64,000 nucleotides of DNA from Mactromeris polynyma (GCA_032209605.1 JASFXZ010000073.1:1-64000), one strand, 5' to 3'; positions 49,913 through 61,241 are shown, counted from the stretch's first letter. The notes: generated by a model from the sequence alone, not told the origin. Program-made: numbers and translations.

Positions 49913-51735
49913 CTATAGAGGTTGTCCTGAAAAGGACAGTTGGTCGACAATGAAGTTGTGCCCTTAAAAGGACAGTTTTGTGACAATTGAGTAGTGTCCT
50001 TAAAAGGACAGTTTTGTGACAATTGAGTGGTGTCCTTAAAAGGACAGTTTTTTTGTCAATCGAGAAGTTGTCCTTAAAAGGACAGTTTTTGTCCTGAGAA
50101 GGACAGTTTTGTGACATTCTATAGAGGTGTAAATTTATTTTACACAAAGGCCAAAATTTGAAAGTCCCCAGTCAAGAACAAGACGCTGCCTATTCGAATA
50201 GAAAGAACAAATACTATAAAGGACTCACCTATCCAAACAGAGAAATTAGGTTCGAATAGATGTTCAGCCACATTACAGCATTGCCTCCCATCCTGACAGG
50301 CAGCTCAAAATAAATTGATCTCATTGTCAATGTACATTGTGTATTCAATCTGATTTCAGCTCCCATTTAATAAACAACAGTCTAAGTAAACACCATTTGG
50401 ACAGTTTTTTTGTCAATCGAGAAGTTGTCCTAAAAAGGACAGCTTTTTGTCAATCGAGAAGTTGTCCTTAAAAGGACAGTTTTTGTCCTGAGAAGGACAG
50501 TTTTGTGACATTCTATAGAGAGGTGTAAATTTATTTTACACAAAGGCCAAAATTTGAAAGTCCCCAGTCAAGAACAAGACGCTGCCTATTCAAATAGAAA
50601 GAACAAATACTATAAAGGACTCACCTATCCAAACAGAGAAATTAGGTTCAAATAGATGTTCAGCCACATTACAGCATTGCCTCCCATCCTGACAGGCAGC
50701 TCAAAATAAATTGATCTCATTGTCAATGTACATTGTGTATTCAATCTGATTTCAGCTCCCATTTAATAAACAACAGTCTAAGTAAACACCATTTGGACAG
50801 TTTTTTTGTCAATCGAGAAGTTGTCCTAAAAAGGACAGCTTTTTGTCAATCGAGAAGTTGTCCTTAAAAGGACAGTTTTTGTCCTGAGAAGGACAGTTTT
50901 GTGACATTCTATAGAGAGGTGTAAATTTATTTTACACAAAGGCCAAAATTTGAAAGTCCCCAGTCAAGAACAAGACGCTGCCTATTCAAATAGAAAGAAC
51001 AAATACTATAAAGGACTCACCTATCCAAACAGAGAAATTAGGTTCGAATAGATGTTCAGCCACATTACAGCATTGCCTCCCATCCTGGCAGGCAGCTCAA
51101 AATAAATTGATCTCATTGTCAATGTACATTGTGTATTCAATCTGATTTCAGCTCCCATTTAATAAACAACAGTCTAAGTAAACACCATTTGGACAGTTTT
51201 TTTGTCAATCGAGAAGTTGTCCTAAAAAGGACAGTTTTTTTGTCAATTGAGAAGTTGTCCTAAAGGACAGTTTTTTTGTCAATCGAGAAGTTGTCCTAAA
51301 AAGGACAATTTTTTTGTCAATCGAGAAGTTGTCCTAAAAAGGACAGTTTTTTTGTCAATCGAGAAGTTGTCCTAAAAAGGACAGTTTTTTTGTCACTGAG
51401 ATGTTGTCCTAAAAAGGACAGTTTTTGTCCTGAGAAGGACAGTTTTGTGACATTCTATAGAGAGGTGTAAATTTATTTTACACAAAGGCCAAAATTTGAA
51501 AGTCCCCAGTCAAGAACAAGACGCTGCCTATTCGAATAGAAAGAACAAATACTATTAAGGACTCACCTATCCAAACAGAGAAATTAGGTTCGAATAGATG
51601 TTCAGCCACATTACAGCATTGCCTCACATCCTGACAAGCAGCTCAAAATAAATTGATCTCATTGTCAATGTACATTGTGTATTCAATCGGATTTCAGCTC
51701 CCATTTAATAAACAACAGTCTAAGTAAACACCATT
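49913..51735. repeat. Composite array: 38-bp minisatellite plus a ~325-bp segment, four rounds
   Basis: A unit of about 36-38 bases (GTTGTCCTTAAAAGGACAGT plus TTTTTGTCAATCGAGAA) is repeated in runs. Within it AAAAGGACAG and its GTCCTTTT-like mirror make a small hairpin. After each run comes the same long segment, starting GTGACATTCTATAGAG (50111, 50505, 50901, 51447) and ending near AACACCATTTGGACAG. Spacings are 394, 396 and 546; the last is longer because its minisatellite run expanded. Copies are nearly identical. A peptide repeat read on the minus strand (49887-50147) is a shadow. Confidence 0.93.
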
Positions 51736-53190
51736 TGTACAATTGCAGAGTTGTTTGTCATTATCATCTATAATGTGGCAATCACAATGAAACCTGACAC
51801 AATCCACCTAATGCATAGTAAATAATCAGGAGTATGACAAATCTCTGATACACCTTAAATATCTTGGTGATCTAATCCTACATCAACTTTTGCTTTAACA
51901 TTTATACTCCTGAAAAAATTCCTCTCATTTACAAGATTTTAACTATTTATGCAACAACAAGACAACCAAGAATCACCCTTAAACAATCCAAAACCAGCTG
52001 ACATATTAACACCAGAATGCCTTTAAATCACTTTCTATTAATAAGGTACTTTAAAGTCTGATAGTACCATATGTATTACTTTTCTTTGTAAAAGGTGAGA
52101 TCTCAAATCAACATTACCAATCTTTACAAAGCATTGTGTATATATAATTAATTACTAATTTTCTAGAAGTCATATACTTCATGACAATTTATCCAATAAA
52201 AAAATATGAGGAAAATTACAGGATCTTAAAATGCACTGGTATTTAAAGAAATAAAGTAAAATTAGCCATTAACATTTCCCAGACTATTGCAATACATCAA
52301 ATAATTTGGTCTTCAACAAGTGTTATAACTGAGAATGTCAAGTATTAAAACACCTATTAAATATCTTTGTAAAAAGATCTCAAAGTAAAAATGTTTCATA
52401 AATTATATAAGCAATTATGTATTTTTAATCATTATAAGTTTGTTGATTGAATTGTACATGTAAAGTCAATGAATATCACTGTGCATTTTTACCAAGATGT
52501 AACTATGTACTGCTTTAGACATTAGAGATTTATTCATCAAACAGTGGTTGCTTTAATTATGTAAGAGTTGAGTTGTTCATCTAAGTATACCCTTATGTTC
52601 TTGTATTGATAAGTGACAAATGGCTCATAAGCCACTGATCTAAGAAAACATAAATCAGAAATATGTTGACAACCTGCTCATAAATGTATTAAACCTGAGA
52701 TTGTATTCAGTATGCCAGTATTCCATTTTCTCAGAATTGTATCATGATTGTATGAAGGGATTTTGCCATGTGATAACCAATGTCTGATTTTGCATTAATT
52801 AGTTCTGTTCTGTTAAAGCTTATACTTTCTAACTAATGGACAAGTGCTTGCTCTATTAGAACAATTAGTATGCAAAAGAATTATACTTTGTGATTTACCC
52901 TGTTGACTATCTAACCATCCCAAGAAAGATTCATTATTCATTTGTAACATTTTTATAATGGATTGAATTCCTTCACTAATGGAGTGCTTATATTTATTTA
53001 CATTTTCTGAATGTATTCTTAAACAATAATGCCAAGCAAGAAAAGTAACCCTATGCCTTACAATGTTTTAAAATTGGACACTCAATAATAGGCTACTGCC
53101 TTTTACAGTTACATGATATGTGAATATAAGCATTTCAACCTTTATACAGACATGAACAGCATTTAATGAGATTCACTTACGGGGAACATA
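51736..53190. other. Intergenic, nothing recognised
   Basis: AT-rich DNA between the composite array and the retrotransposon relic. I see no gene, RNA or repeat I can support. Confidence 0.4.
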
Positions 53191-54975
53191 TGGTTTTCTA
53201 AACTGGACGCCAATGCGGCATATTAGCAGGTGGGCATTAAACCAGAGGATAGGAAAAAGACAGCATTCATCACCAGGTACGGTCTATTTGAACATGTACT
53301 GATGGGGTTTGGTCTAACAAATGCACCAGCCACTTACTCGCGTGGTCAACCTGGTTCTCCGAGGACTGACCTGGAAGACCGTCTTGGCATTTCTGGATGA
53401 TATCCTGGTGATGGGCAAGACCTTTAGAGAACACCTGGAAAACTTAGAAGAGGCATTTAAGGGCTTCAGGGAACATGGATTGAAGCTGAAACCCCAGAAA
53501 TGCTGATTTTTCCAGACTGAGGTGGAATTCTTGGAAAGAATGGTCAATGGGGAATAGTTGTCCGTGACTGAGAAAAATATACAATCAGTTACCAACTGGG
53601 CAGTCCCGAACTGTCCTATGTTTTGTAAATGATCACAGGGCCTTCATTAAAGATTTCGCTAAACTAGCGCAACCTCTGTATGCCATCACAGGGAAACAGA
53701 AGTTTATATGGGAGGAGGAACAACAAACAGCATTTGAAAAGTTGTGGAGGTCCGTGGTGGAACCTGAGGTGTTAGCAATCCCAAATCCCTCAGACCCTTT
53801 CATACTGGATGTTGATGCCTCTAACTGGGCCATTGGAGGCATCCTTAGTCAAGTCCACAATGGCAGGGAGAGAGTGGTCGCTTATGGCAGCTTTGCCCTC
53901 ACTCCGGAACAAAAAAGATATTGTCTACTTGTAAAGAGCTGCTGAGCATTTAAAGGTTTACAAGGCAATTCAGGTATTACTTATTGGGGAAAGTGTTTAC
54001 GGTGTAAGGACCGATCACTAAAGTCTGACCTGGTTGTTGAGGTTCAGGGACCGCCAAGGACAGCTTGCCCTGTGGATGGAAGAACTAGCACAATACCACA
54101 TGGTTGTTAAGAACCGACTAGGATACAAGCATGGGAGCACTGACGCCTTATCAAGACTACTGGACAGATTAACCCATTGTTCCTCGTACTTGACAGGGAT
54201 ACAGCCAAAGGGTTTCCCATGTGGAGGATGCAATTATTGCTGTCGGGCTCATGCACAGTGGAGAAGTTTCATTGAGGAGGCAGACAATGCAGTGAACTAT
54301 GCTAATAGTGGAAGTTTGCAGTTAATGACAGTGCCAAGCGATAACACAACAGTGGGAGCAGTTTGTTCCCAAGAGTCCAGTGAAGGCTACAACCAAGGGG
54401 ATATAATGGCTGCACAAGATTCACTTACTATACAGCTTGAGCAAAACGTCCAAAACAAGGAAGGGTTTTGTCACACCCATAGACAAGAGGTGTCGATGGA
54501 TATATCTATAAACAAATTGTTGGTGATGGTCAATGGCAGTGTGAGACTACCGGAAGTAACATCCCCCAGAAACCCATGTAGCTGGGGTTTTACAGCCCAA
54601 GAGCTCAACCAGTCCCAAGCGAAGGATTATTATTATTATGTTGTTTTATGGCGCATCGACAGCTTTGGTCATTTAGCGCGCAAGAAATGTTAAAAATATG
54701 TGAAACTAAAAAAGGTTATGTGATATTCTTGTAAATATGTTAAACTTGTGCAAATATAGCGTGTAAAAAGGATCATTATGTAAGAATAAATTTCCCAAGC
54801 GAAGGATGTCAACTTGCAAGTTTTTCACCCATTTCTGCACAACCAATGCGAACCGGAGGAAGGGGCCCTGTTCTTGTCAAGTCCAGAGGCAAAATACTAC
54901 TGGATAAACAAAGAGATGTTCAAACTAATGGATGGGGTAATCTTCAAGAGAAAACTGTCACCGCAAACATACTTA
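53191..54975 (+). pseudogene. Ty3/Gypsy retrotransposon pol relic (reverse transcriptase, RNase H, integrase start)
   Basis: Conceptual translation over several frames gives, in order: a reverse-transcriptase core with [12 protein letters not shown] and the active-site block FLDDILV; an RNase H region with DVDASNWAIGGILSQ; the domain end with GSTDALSRL; and a short integrase N-terminal piece (YYWINKEMFKLMDGVIFKRK). Order and motifs fit Ty3/Gypsy pol. It is dead: an in-frame TAG near 53224, a frameshift near 53335, a TGA near 53504, a missing stretch near 53600-53630, another stop near 53943 and a SINE insertion at 54628. No gag, protease, long terminal repeats or integrase catalytic core were found, so both ends are lost. 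After about 54975 another dispersed repeat begins. Confidence 0.85.
54628..54792 (-). mobile_element. SINE fragment inserted in the Ty3 relic, 15-bp target duplication
   Basis: TCCCAAGCGAAGGAT occurs at 54613-54627 and again at 54793-54807, exactly flanking a 165-base insert. The insert opens with TATTATTATTAT, i.e. an (ATA)n tail read on the minus strand, followed by GTTGTTTTATGGCGCATCGAC. Target duplications of this length and a simple tail are signs of LINE-mediated retroposition. No A or B box is visible, so the copy is probably 5'-truncated. Confidence 0.82.
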
Positions 54976-55080
54976 CTACATCTCTGCCCAATTTATATAA
55001 AATGTCAGATTAGGTTTCCGATAAATAGTCTTCTAAATAGTTGTTATCACTGTGTTTTATATTTCCCGATTTCTTAATAC
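54966..55080 (+). repeat. Dispersed repeat abutting the Ty3 relic
   Basis: A diverged copy of the sequence at 43449-43555. It starts exactly where Ty3 similarity stops (ACATACTTACTACATCTCTG), so its insertion or a rearrangement removed the rest of the integrase region. Confidence 0.5.
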
Positions 55081-55126
55081 CATTATACAAAATTATTATA
55101 AATCATACAATCCAAAAATTATAGTT

Positions 55127-55790
55127 TCCAATATATACATATGGGGAACATGACAGAATTTAATAATGTATGAGTCTTGTAAGAGGACAACTAGACAATG
55201 CTTCACACCAAGCTCTAGACCTTGTGGTTTGGGACAAGAAGATTTTCAAAGTTTACTTTTAAAATCTATTTTTAGCTCCTGTGACCTACTTATGCAACAG
55301 ACCAGAACCATTCATATAACTTCGAAGGAGGACCACCTAAGGATCATTCCTGTGAAGTTTGGTCAAAATCCATAGAGTGGTTTAGGAGGAGATGATGTTT
55401 ATAGTTTCCACTATATACATATAGGGAACAATCCCCGCCCCCTGGCAGCCATGTTTTTTGACAGAACTTAATAATTTATGCAATCTTGTAAGAGGACCAC
55501 TAAACAATGCTACACACCAAATATCAAAGCTCTAGACCTTAGGGTTTTGGACAAGAACAATTTCAAATTTTACACTTTTTTTGCTCCTGTGACCTAATTA
55601 TGCAGCGGACCGAAATGACTTATGCAACTTTGAAAGAGGCCTAACCAAGGATCATTCCTGTAAAATTTGGACAAAATCCATTTAGTGGTACATGTATAGG
55701 TAGAGTTGTTGTTTCAAGAAAATGTTGATGCACGACGCACGATTCACAATGCATGACAACGGACATCCAAGGATCCAAAAAGCTCACCAT
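55127..55790 (+). repeat. Two tandem copies of a dispersed bivalve-type repeat
   Basis: Two diverged copies (about 55127-55385 and 55398-55690) share ATAGTTTCCA.TATATACATA, TCTTGTAAGAGGAC.ACTA, GCTCTAGACCTT.GG.TTT, GCTCCTGTGACCTA and GGATCATTCCTGT. The second continues into 'gatgcacgacgcacgattcacaatgcatgacaacg' style DNA and 'aaaaagctcacca' up to 55790. The second copy retains CCCCGCCCCCTGG, which the first lacks. Non-coding. Confidence 0.6.
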
Positions 55791-57929
55791 AAATAGTACA
55801 ATTTGATAAGTGCATACAACAAGCAAGTATAACATAGACTAATTAAGACACAAAAAATCTGATAAACACAAAATTTTAAGCAAATTGTCATACAATTTTG
55901 AATATAAGATGATGTCCCAGTTTCCCGAAATAATACATTATGTGATAATTTGTGTGCAAACAAATCACTACATCTATAACAAGCAAGCAAACCCTCAATC
56001 CAACTTTCAGCAGCCCATGCCTACAGTCCTTACAGCACTTTGATTATATATCAGCATTTCAGGACCACTGCCCTTATCTTTAAAATGAGTTCATATGCAG
56101 ATATCATAATACCTGTAGTAATGAACCATGCATGAATAAAAAAAGAAGATCTCTGTTACAATGACCCAAAACAAGTTTTAATATCAAACTTCAATACCTT
56201 TTCTAATCATGTGCATACAACATACATCAACCAAGCTCCCCACAGTGGTTATCTCTCTTATCAGTTAAATAACAACCAGTGTCATGACCAGGACATTCTT
56301 CCTGATACGGAAAGACTCTTCTATTTATGGACTCATATCAAACAACACACTGAATGACCATTCCCTGCCTTCCAATTAATCTGTGTTAAGGGACCACTTT
56401 GTAGTACAAAGATTAATATTATCATAATCCAAAATGATTCTTTCTTATCAAGTAAAATTCATTCATATGTGCATGCAACATATAGACAGGTCTGTAGTAA
56501 GACAAGACATTTAACAGTCTGTACCGAATATACTTGCTGTCGCACAGTTATGTATGTCATTACGATCATCACAATCTCATTTTGGAACATTTTTCTCAAT
56601 ACTTTATACATCCACACCAGCTATGACAACAAAAGTCAAGCAATACCACCAGGGCCTTCAGAGAGGGATGAATGACCCAACAGGATGGATAATAGGACTA
56701 TGAACCAGAATGTTTTACGGACAACGAGTAAGACAACTACTGCATCATGGTCACTTGTCGGTGGGAAGACATGTAAGAGTATTAAGTATTGTGAGTATAT
56801 ACATAATAAACTGTAACTAAACTGTACCAGGTATAAATAAACTGGCAATATAACAGCATTATCTTCGGTTTATACATTATTTCAAATTATTAATCACCTA
56901 TATCACCTATCAGGGGTGTAGCTGGGCCATTTTTCAGACTCTATGGAGGGGTCCACTTTTGGTCATAATTGTTTTTTCAATTTTTAACTTTAATATCGCT
57001 GGCAATGCCCCTGCTTATCTCAACTAATATTCTTTTGTAGCTAATATCATGTAGAGCACAGGACAGTATTTCAAACAAGCCATAAAAACTAGCTCAGGTG
57101 AGTCAAAATAATTTAAGTATCTAACTCTGCTAACTGAAAAATATGGAAAATTCTAACCATATTCACACAATTGACATAATCTGAATGACATGTTGACTTG
57201 TAACCTTTACTGCAACAGACTTTGGTCAATGCACTCTGTCAGACAGTCCGCCTACAGAAATGGTCTTTACTCAATATACGGAATCACAAAACTACATGCA
57301 TAAGCCTATACTTGCTGATTAGGAAACCAATCTCAATATAAATATTTCATTATATAGCATATCTTATATAATTCCATTGAAAAATAACTCTTCTATTCAT
57401 GTATGTTTCTACAGTTTGATGGAAGAAAGCAAGACAGAAAAATACCTATTCTCACCAAATATAATTCTCTCACAAAATTTCTGACATTTCTAAAATTCAT
57501 CCAATCAGACTGAGGCTGTTTTGTCAAAGCATAGTGCAAATGTCTATTACTTGAAACACTTTCATTTTAATGCACTGGTATATACACAAAAGTTGAAATG
57601 AATTAAAGCACCTTGATATTGCTTTCTGTAAGTTACACTGTCTTCCATGCATTACCTACCACAGAAACCAGTCAATGCAACAACAAAACCACATCTATAA
57701 ACTGACCAATTAATGGGACTAAATCACCTTCCACGGACCATTCAACATGTTACTCAACCAACATCTCTCTTACACCACAAACACCAACCAAGGATACTAA
57801 AACTATCACTGAAAGTGAGTAATACCCCAGCAGACTGGAAGTGAGTAATACCCCAGCAGTACCACTTTGTCAGAAAAAAGAGCTGTATATCAAGCTTATA
57901 TACAGTCCTTGATGATTATGTGACACACT
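55791..57929. other. Intergenic AT-rich interval
   Basis: No gene was recognised. Two features are worth naming. One is a 103-base sequence at 56911-57013 with CAGGGG..CCCCTG ends (described separately). The other is a 21-base direct repeat with core GTGAGTAATACCCCAGCAG at 57813-57833 and 57839-57859. The 68-74 codon frames are not convincing. Confidence 0.4.
56911..57013. mobile_element. Possible short hAT-like element
   Basis: It begins CAGGGGTGTAGCTGGG and ends GGCAATGCCCCTG. Only the outer six bases are perfectly inverted. The flanks CCTAT and CTTAT match at four of five positions. It may be an internally deleted, mutated relative of the elements at 37680 and 59408. Confidence 0.3.
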
Positions 57930-58075
57930 ACAACTCATCATGGAGATTGTCCATGTGAAGTTTCATGAAAATCCTCCAAAAGCTGTAGATGTAGTTCGCT
58001 CCACAAGTTTTTGTTAACAGACCAACCGACCAACCAACAGAGTGACTCCTGTATACAAACTTTGTTTGCCAGGGG
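57930..58075. repeat. Dispersed repeat fragment
   Basis: GTGAAGTTTCATGAAAATCC, followed by 'agctgtagatgtag', CACAAGTTTTTGTTAACAG and 'accaaccgaccaacc', matches the layout of repeats common in bivalve non-coding DNA (from memory). No coding frame. Confidence 0.4.
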
Positions 58076-58532
58076 TATAATGAATGAAATGATGATAAAT
58101 GAAAACTTCAAATGATGATAAAATAAATAAATGAATAAACAATATTGTAGTAGAGAATACAACTTACATTTTTATTGCTATTATACTCCAGTCAATCACT
58201 CTTTCCACTTCTAGATGATGATGATGATTTTGATGTTTTTTGTTAACTAATGATATTAACAGGTACAAACAATTATGCAGACAAATTTTAGAAAAATGAA
58301 GTGAATAGAGTCACTTATCTGTGTGATTCTGTTCTATTCTGTAATGTCTTTTCCATGTTCTGATGACTTCTACCATAATTACAGCTCCAATGGTGCAAGA
58401 TTACTTCCATGGTACTGGATTCAATCACTGTCATCTATAAGGCAAGAAATTAACATCAATTTAACAGATTCTAGAATAAAAACAAACATACAAGTAGATG
58501 ATATAAAACAGTCAACTCTAGTTATATTATTA

Positions 58533-58592
58533 GTTATACAGGTTGTTGACAGGTTATAATCCCCCATAAACCCTGTCAACAACCTGTATAAC
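58533..58592. repeat. Perfect hairpin, 21-bp arms
   Basis: GTTATACAGGTTGTTGACAG plus G (58533-58553) is perfectly complementary to 58572-58592, with an 18-base loop (58554-58571). No T-run follows that would make it a terminator, and no flanking duplication was seen. It could be a small foldback element or a hairpin RNA precursor. Confidence 0.85.
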
Positions 58593-59407
58593 GAATTTAT
58601 AATACTGCAAATCCATGTTTTCATACAAATTTAGTTAAACAAGCAATGTTGCGATGCCTAGCTCTCTAGATCTAATATTTAGATACTGTATGTGTATTTT
58701 TGCTGTTTTTGATTCAAAAAATTGTTTAGAGTGTTTTAGTTATGTATAATATAAGTAATTAAAACGTTTTCCTTTTAAAAGCTGGAATTACTTGCTGCAG
58801 ATCAAATTTCTTTTATTTCACTCGCACATATATTGCCTGTATTGTATACCCCATAAGGTACCTCAATACACATGGTTAAGCGTGCGCTTGATTATGAAAT
58901 TCACATTTCAAGCGTCTGATCACATGGACTTTATCAAGCTGAATTTAGCTCAAACCTTAAACAATCTATCGTTTTGAATATAAATACAAGAACGCATTTA
59001 ATCTTTGCAATATTTATTGACTCCTGTATGAAGATCAATTGTCAATTTCTAGTTACTTGCGGACATCAAGCAATAAAAGTTTTCAAGCCAAGCCAAGCCA
59101 AGCCATCAACAAAAATGGCCATGAGGTGCATGAAGGGGAAATTAGTTTGCACGTCATATACCCTGTCAGCGTTGTGTATATAGAATACTATATGTGAGCC
59201 TTTAATTATTGAAAATACTGGATTTTTATTTGCAGTATTATAATGTATTGAATACGTCATTATATTGAATTTGACCAATGAAGCAATGTGCATATTTGAT
59301 CCCACTGCCTGGATTTGTTTTGTTAAACAAATATTCTATTGTAATGAGAGTTAACTGTATATTATCAACGCCAGTGTAGTAGGGCTGCAATGATGCAGAC
59401 CTGTTGT
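58593..59407. other. Intergenic, nothing convincing
   Basis: AT-rich with a short CCAAG repeat at about 59084-59104. The 60-79 codon frames have no recognisable domain. Confidence 0.4.
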
Positions 59408-59653
59408 CAGGCGCGTAGCTGAGCCCAAATTGACTTTACGCACTCTGCTAGGGGGGTCCGGGGGCATGTTCTATGGTCTATGGTGTCTTTTCAAGTATAT
59501 TTTACAACATAGAATGTGGTACTATTTGACCCCCCTTAACTCCCAGTGTACATTTTTATTGCGTTTTTCGCAATTATTTCATTTTTATTTTTTCGACCTG
59601 TCTAAAATTATTTTACGCACGTGCATACATGCGTAAGCCAAGCTACGCGCCTG
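59408..59653. mobile_element. Non-autonomous hAT-like element, 246 bp, 5-bp target duplication
   Basis: The left end CAGGCGCGTAGCT and the right end AGCTACGCGCCTG are perfect 13-base inverted repeats. GTTGT flanks both sides (59403-59407, 59654-59658). The interior has no transposase. It is the same structural class as the elements at 37680 and 61242. Confidence 0.82.
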
Positions 59654-59869
59654 GTTGTCTCTCAGTTTCGTTCAGTTTCTTTCGGTTCGGTTACATAAAT
59701 ATATGAAATACATAAAACTCTCAATAACTGGTAATTTACTGTAAAGAAGGAACGTGAAATACCCACATTATAGATCATAAGTTCTTAAATAAATAACGCC
59801 AATCAAAAAAAATTGCATGTTCATTTTTCTTTCTGCTAGATTAAATTGTGCTGTTCAATCCCACTGAGG

Positions 59870-60360
59870 GGCCTGCTAGTTTTTCCCCTGAGTTTTACCA
59901 TAACAGTGAAGTAAATCAAGGGGTAAAAGTGCACCCAATGTGGGACTTGGATTCATAACCCCTAACACTAGTATGGCCCTCTACCCACTGAGCTAAAGGG
60001 GCAGCCGTCTAAGCCCACACCACTACACTCAACCTCCCCCTTCCGGCATTTGAGGCTCAACCACCGTGAGCCGTCAAACACCACTGCCACCATTGAAGTC
60101 AAGCAAGGGGAAAAGTGTGCCCAATGTGGGGCTCAAACCCACGACCCCTTACACTAGTAAGGTGCTCTACCGACTGAGCTAACCGGGCGGCTGTCTAAGC
60201 CCACACCACTACACTCCTCCACCTTCCGGCAGTTGAGGCTCAACCACCATGGGCCGTCAAACACCACTGCCACCATAGAAGTAAATCAAGGGGGAAAAGT
60301 GTGCCTAATGTGGGGCTAGAACCCACGACCCCGGTGCTCTACCCCACACCACTACAACAG
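59870..60360 (-). repeat. Three tandem ~186-bp units carrying tRNA-like sequence
   Basis: GAAGT(A/C)AA..CAAGGGG..AAAAGTG recurs at 59909, 60095 and 60280 (steps 186 and 185). GTCTAAGCCCACACCACTAC recurs at 60007 and 60193. Each unit contains, on the minus strand, a tRNA-like body: the middle copy is best preserved, the first is mutated and the last has lost its anticodon arm region. The whole looks like a tandemly multiplied tRNA-derived SINE head or a tRNA-containing minisatellite. Confidence 0.75.
60118..60188 (-). pseudogene. tRNA-like sequence, closest to tRNA-Thr(AGU)
   Basis: On the minus strand the acceptor arms GCCCGGT and ATTGGGC pair seven of seven (with two wobbles). The D arm is GCTC..GAGC and the T arm is GTGGG-TTTGAGC-CCCAC. 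The A box reads TAGCTCAGTCGG and the B box GGTTTGAGCC. The anticodon region CCTTACTAGTGTAAGG gives either a six-base loop with a perfect stem or a seven-base loop with anticodon AGT and a mismatched stem. The total is 71 bases, so one base appears lost. This argues for a pseudogene or SINE head rather than a working tRNA. Confidence 0.6.
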
Positions 60361-60589
60361 CACCAAATACAAATAAAATGATATTCATATTCTATGTCTA
60401 AAGTGTTACAACATAAGGCAATATCTTTGCTGACGAATTCGCACAAGAATATAATTATGTTTATACCTATTCAACATATGCAGACCACCAAATTTCTTGA
60501 CTCGGTCACAGAAAATGGACACTGTCCTATCTGGGACCATTGACATCCAGGATATAACACAGCGAATGAGCACATAAAACACATATATC

Positions 60590-60685
60590 CTACATAAAAC
60601 ATAATTCCATCCAAAGTATGTACAATTTCGTCCATTTAATCCAGTCGTAAACATCGTAAACACATGCTAAATTTCCATCCGCCAT
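60590..60685 (-). CDS. Possible short first exon or upstream ORF, minus strand
   Basis: An ATGGCGGATGG start at 60685 opens a 31-codon frame (MADGNLACVYDVYDWIKW..) that ends at a TAG inside TTTTATGTAGGATAT. GTAGGA there could act as a splice donor just before the stop. A second frame continues over the same DNA to an AGGTATAA donor-like site near 60467. No family was recognised. The only support is the good start context and the divergent layout with the plus-strand exon at 61011. Confidence 0.2.
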   Translation of the reverse strand: MADGNLACVYDVYDWIKWTKLYILWMELCFM

Positions 60686-61010
60686 GAAATGGCGCACATA
60701 TTTCCACAACACATAACAGTCAGCAACAAAAATCCGTGATTTAAAGGTCACATATTATGATGACCCTAGAATCGGACGTTACGAAAAGTGTTCGAGTTTT
60801 TCCGCTAGTATTCGACAAAGATAATTATTATACATACTGTCTACACACCGAGCTTCTCGTGCATTTCCGTTTCACGGTATGAAAACACGCCCGAGGGATT
60901 AATTCTTTAAACTGACCGCCTGAAAAGGTCTCCGTTATACTGTGTGTACAATTACGCGATACATATAATCTTTGGCACGTTGTGTTGTACCATCATTAAA
61001 TCTTTCACCC
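60686..61010. promoter_or_regulatory. Candidate promoter region, possibly bidirectional
   Basis: This 325-base stretch is richer in CpG than its surroundings (TCGGACGTTACG, GTTCGAG, CACCGAGCTTCTCGTGC, CACGCCCGAGG). It separates a minus-strand ATGGCGG at 60685 from the plus-strand candidate first exon at 61011. No TATA box is obvious near 61011. It is inferred from position and composition only. Confidence 0.3.
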
Positions 61011-61142
61011 ATGATACCTACCCTCGATGTTTACGAGAATATTAGGGGTGGTTTCAGCCGTGTACTACACGGCTTCTACACATACTACGCCCATATTTTA
61101 AAATATCCAACACCCATCACTGTTATCTTTTTGCTATATATA
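61011..61142 (+). CDS. Candidate first exon, possibly a Patched-domain (PTCHD3-like) membrane protein
   Basis: ATG at 61011 opens 44 codons ending exactly at a perfect GTAAGT donor (61143) in phase 0. The peptide starts MIPTLDVYENIRGGFSRVLH, continues GFYTYYAHILKYPTPIT and runs into a hydrophobic stretch VIFLLYI. In metazoan Patched-domain proteins of the PTCHD3/RND type, a short cytosolic 'leader.. FYKYG..IAKYP' segment precedes the first membrane helix, and this exon looks similar. That is recollection, not a search result. No following exon was recognised in the 2.9 kb to the window end; intron 1 holds the CAGGGCCG element at 61242. It could instead be a chance frame next to a chance donor. 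Confidence 0.4.
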
Positions 61143-61241
61143 GTAAGTTTCCCTTTCAACTCGACCACCTCCGATAAACAAGACATAAAACAACATAAAT
61201 TTCAAATTACTGTCTAATTTGTGATTTATGGGTAGCACTTG

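Noticed and set aside
49887..50147. Minus-strand frame with repeated TVLLRT peptides
   Set aside because: It is the minisatellite read in translation.
53314..53595. Minus-strand frame opposite the reverse transcriptase region
   Set aside because: Antisense shadow of the Ty3 relic, whose plus-strand motifs are clear.
60118..60188. Functional tRNA-Thr gene
   Set aside because: The anticodon arm cannot form both a five-base stem and a seven-base loop, and the sequence is part of a degenerating tandem repeat. I list it as tRNA-like only.
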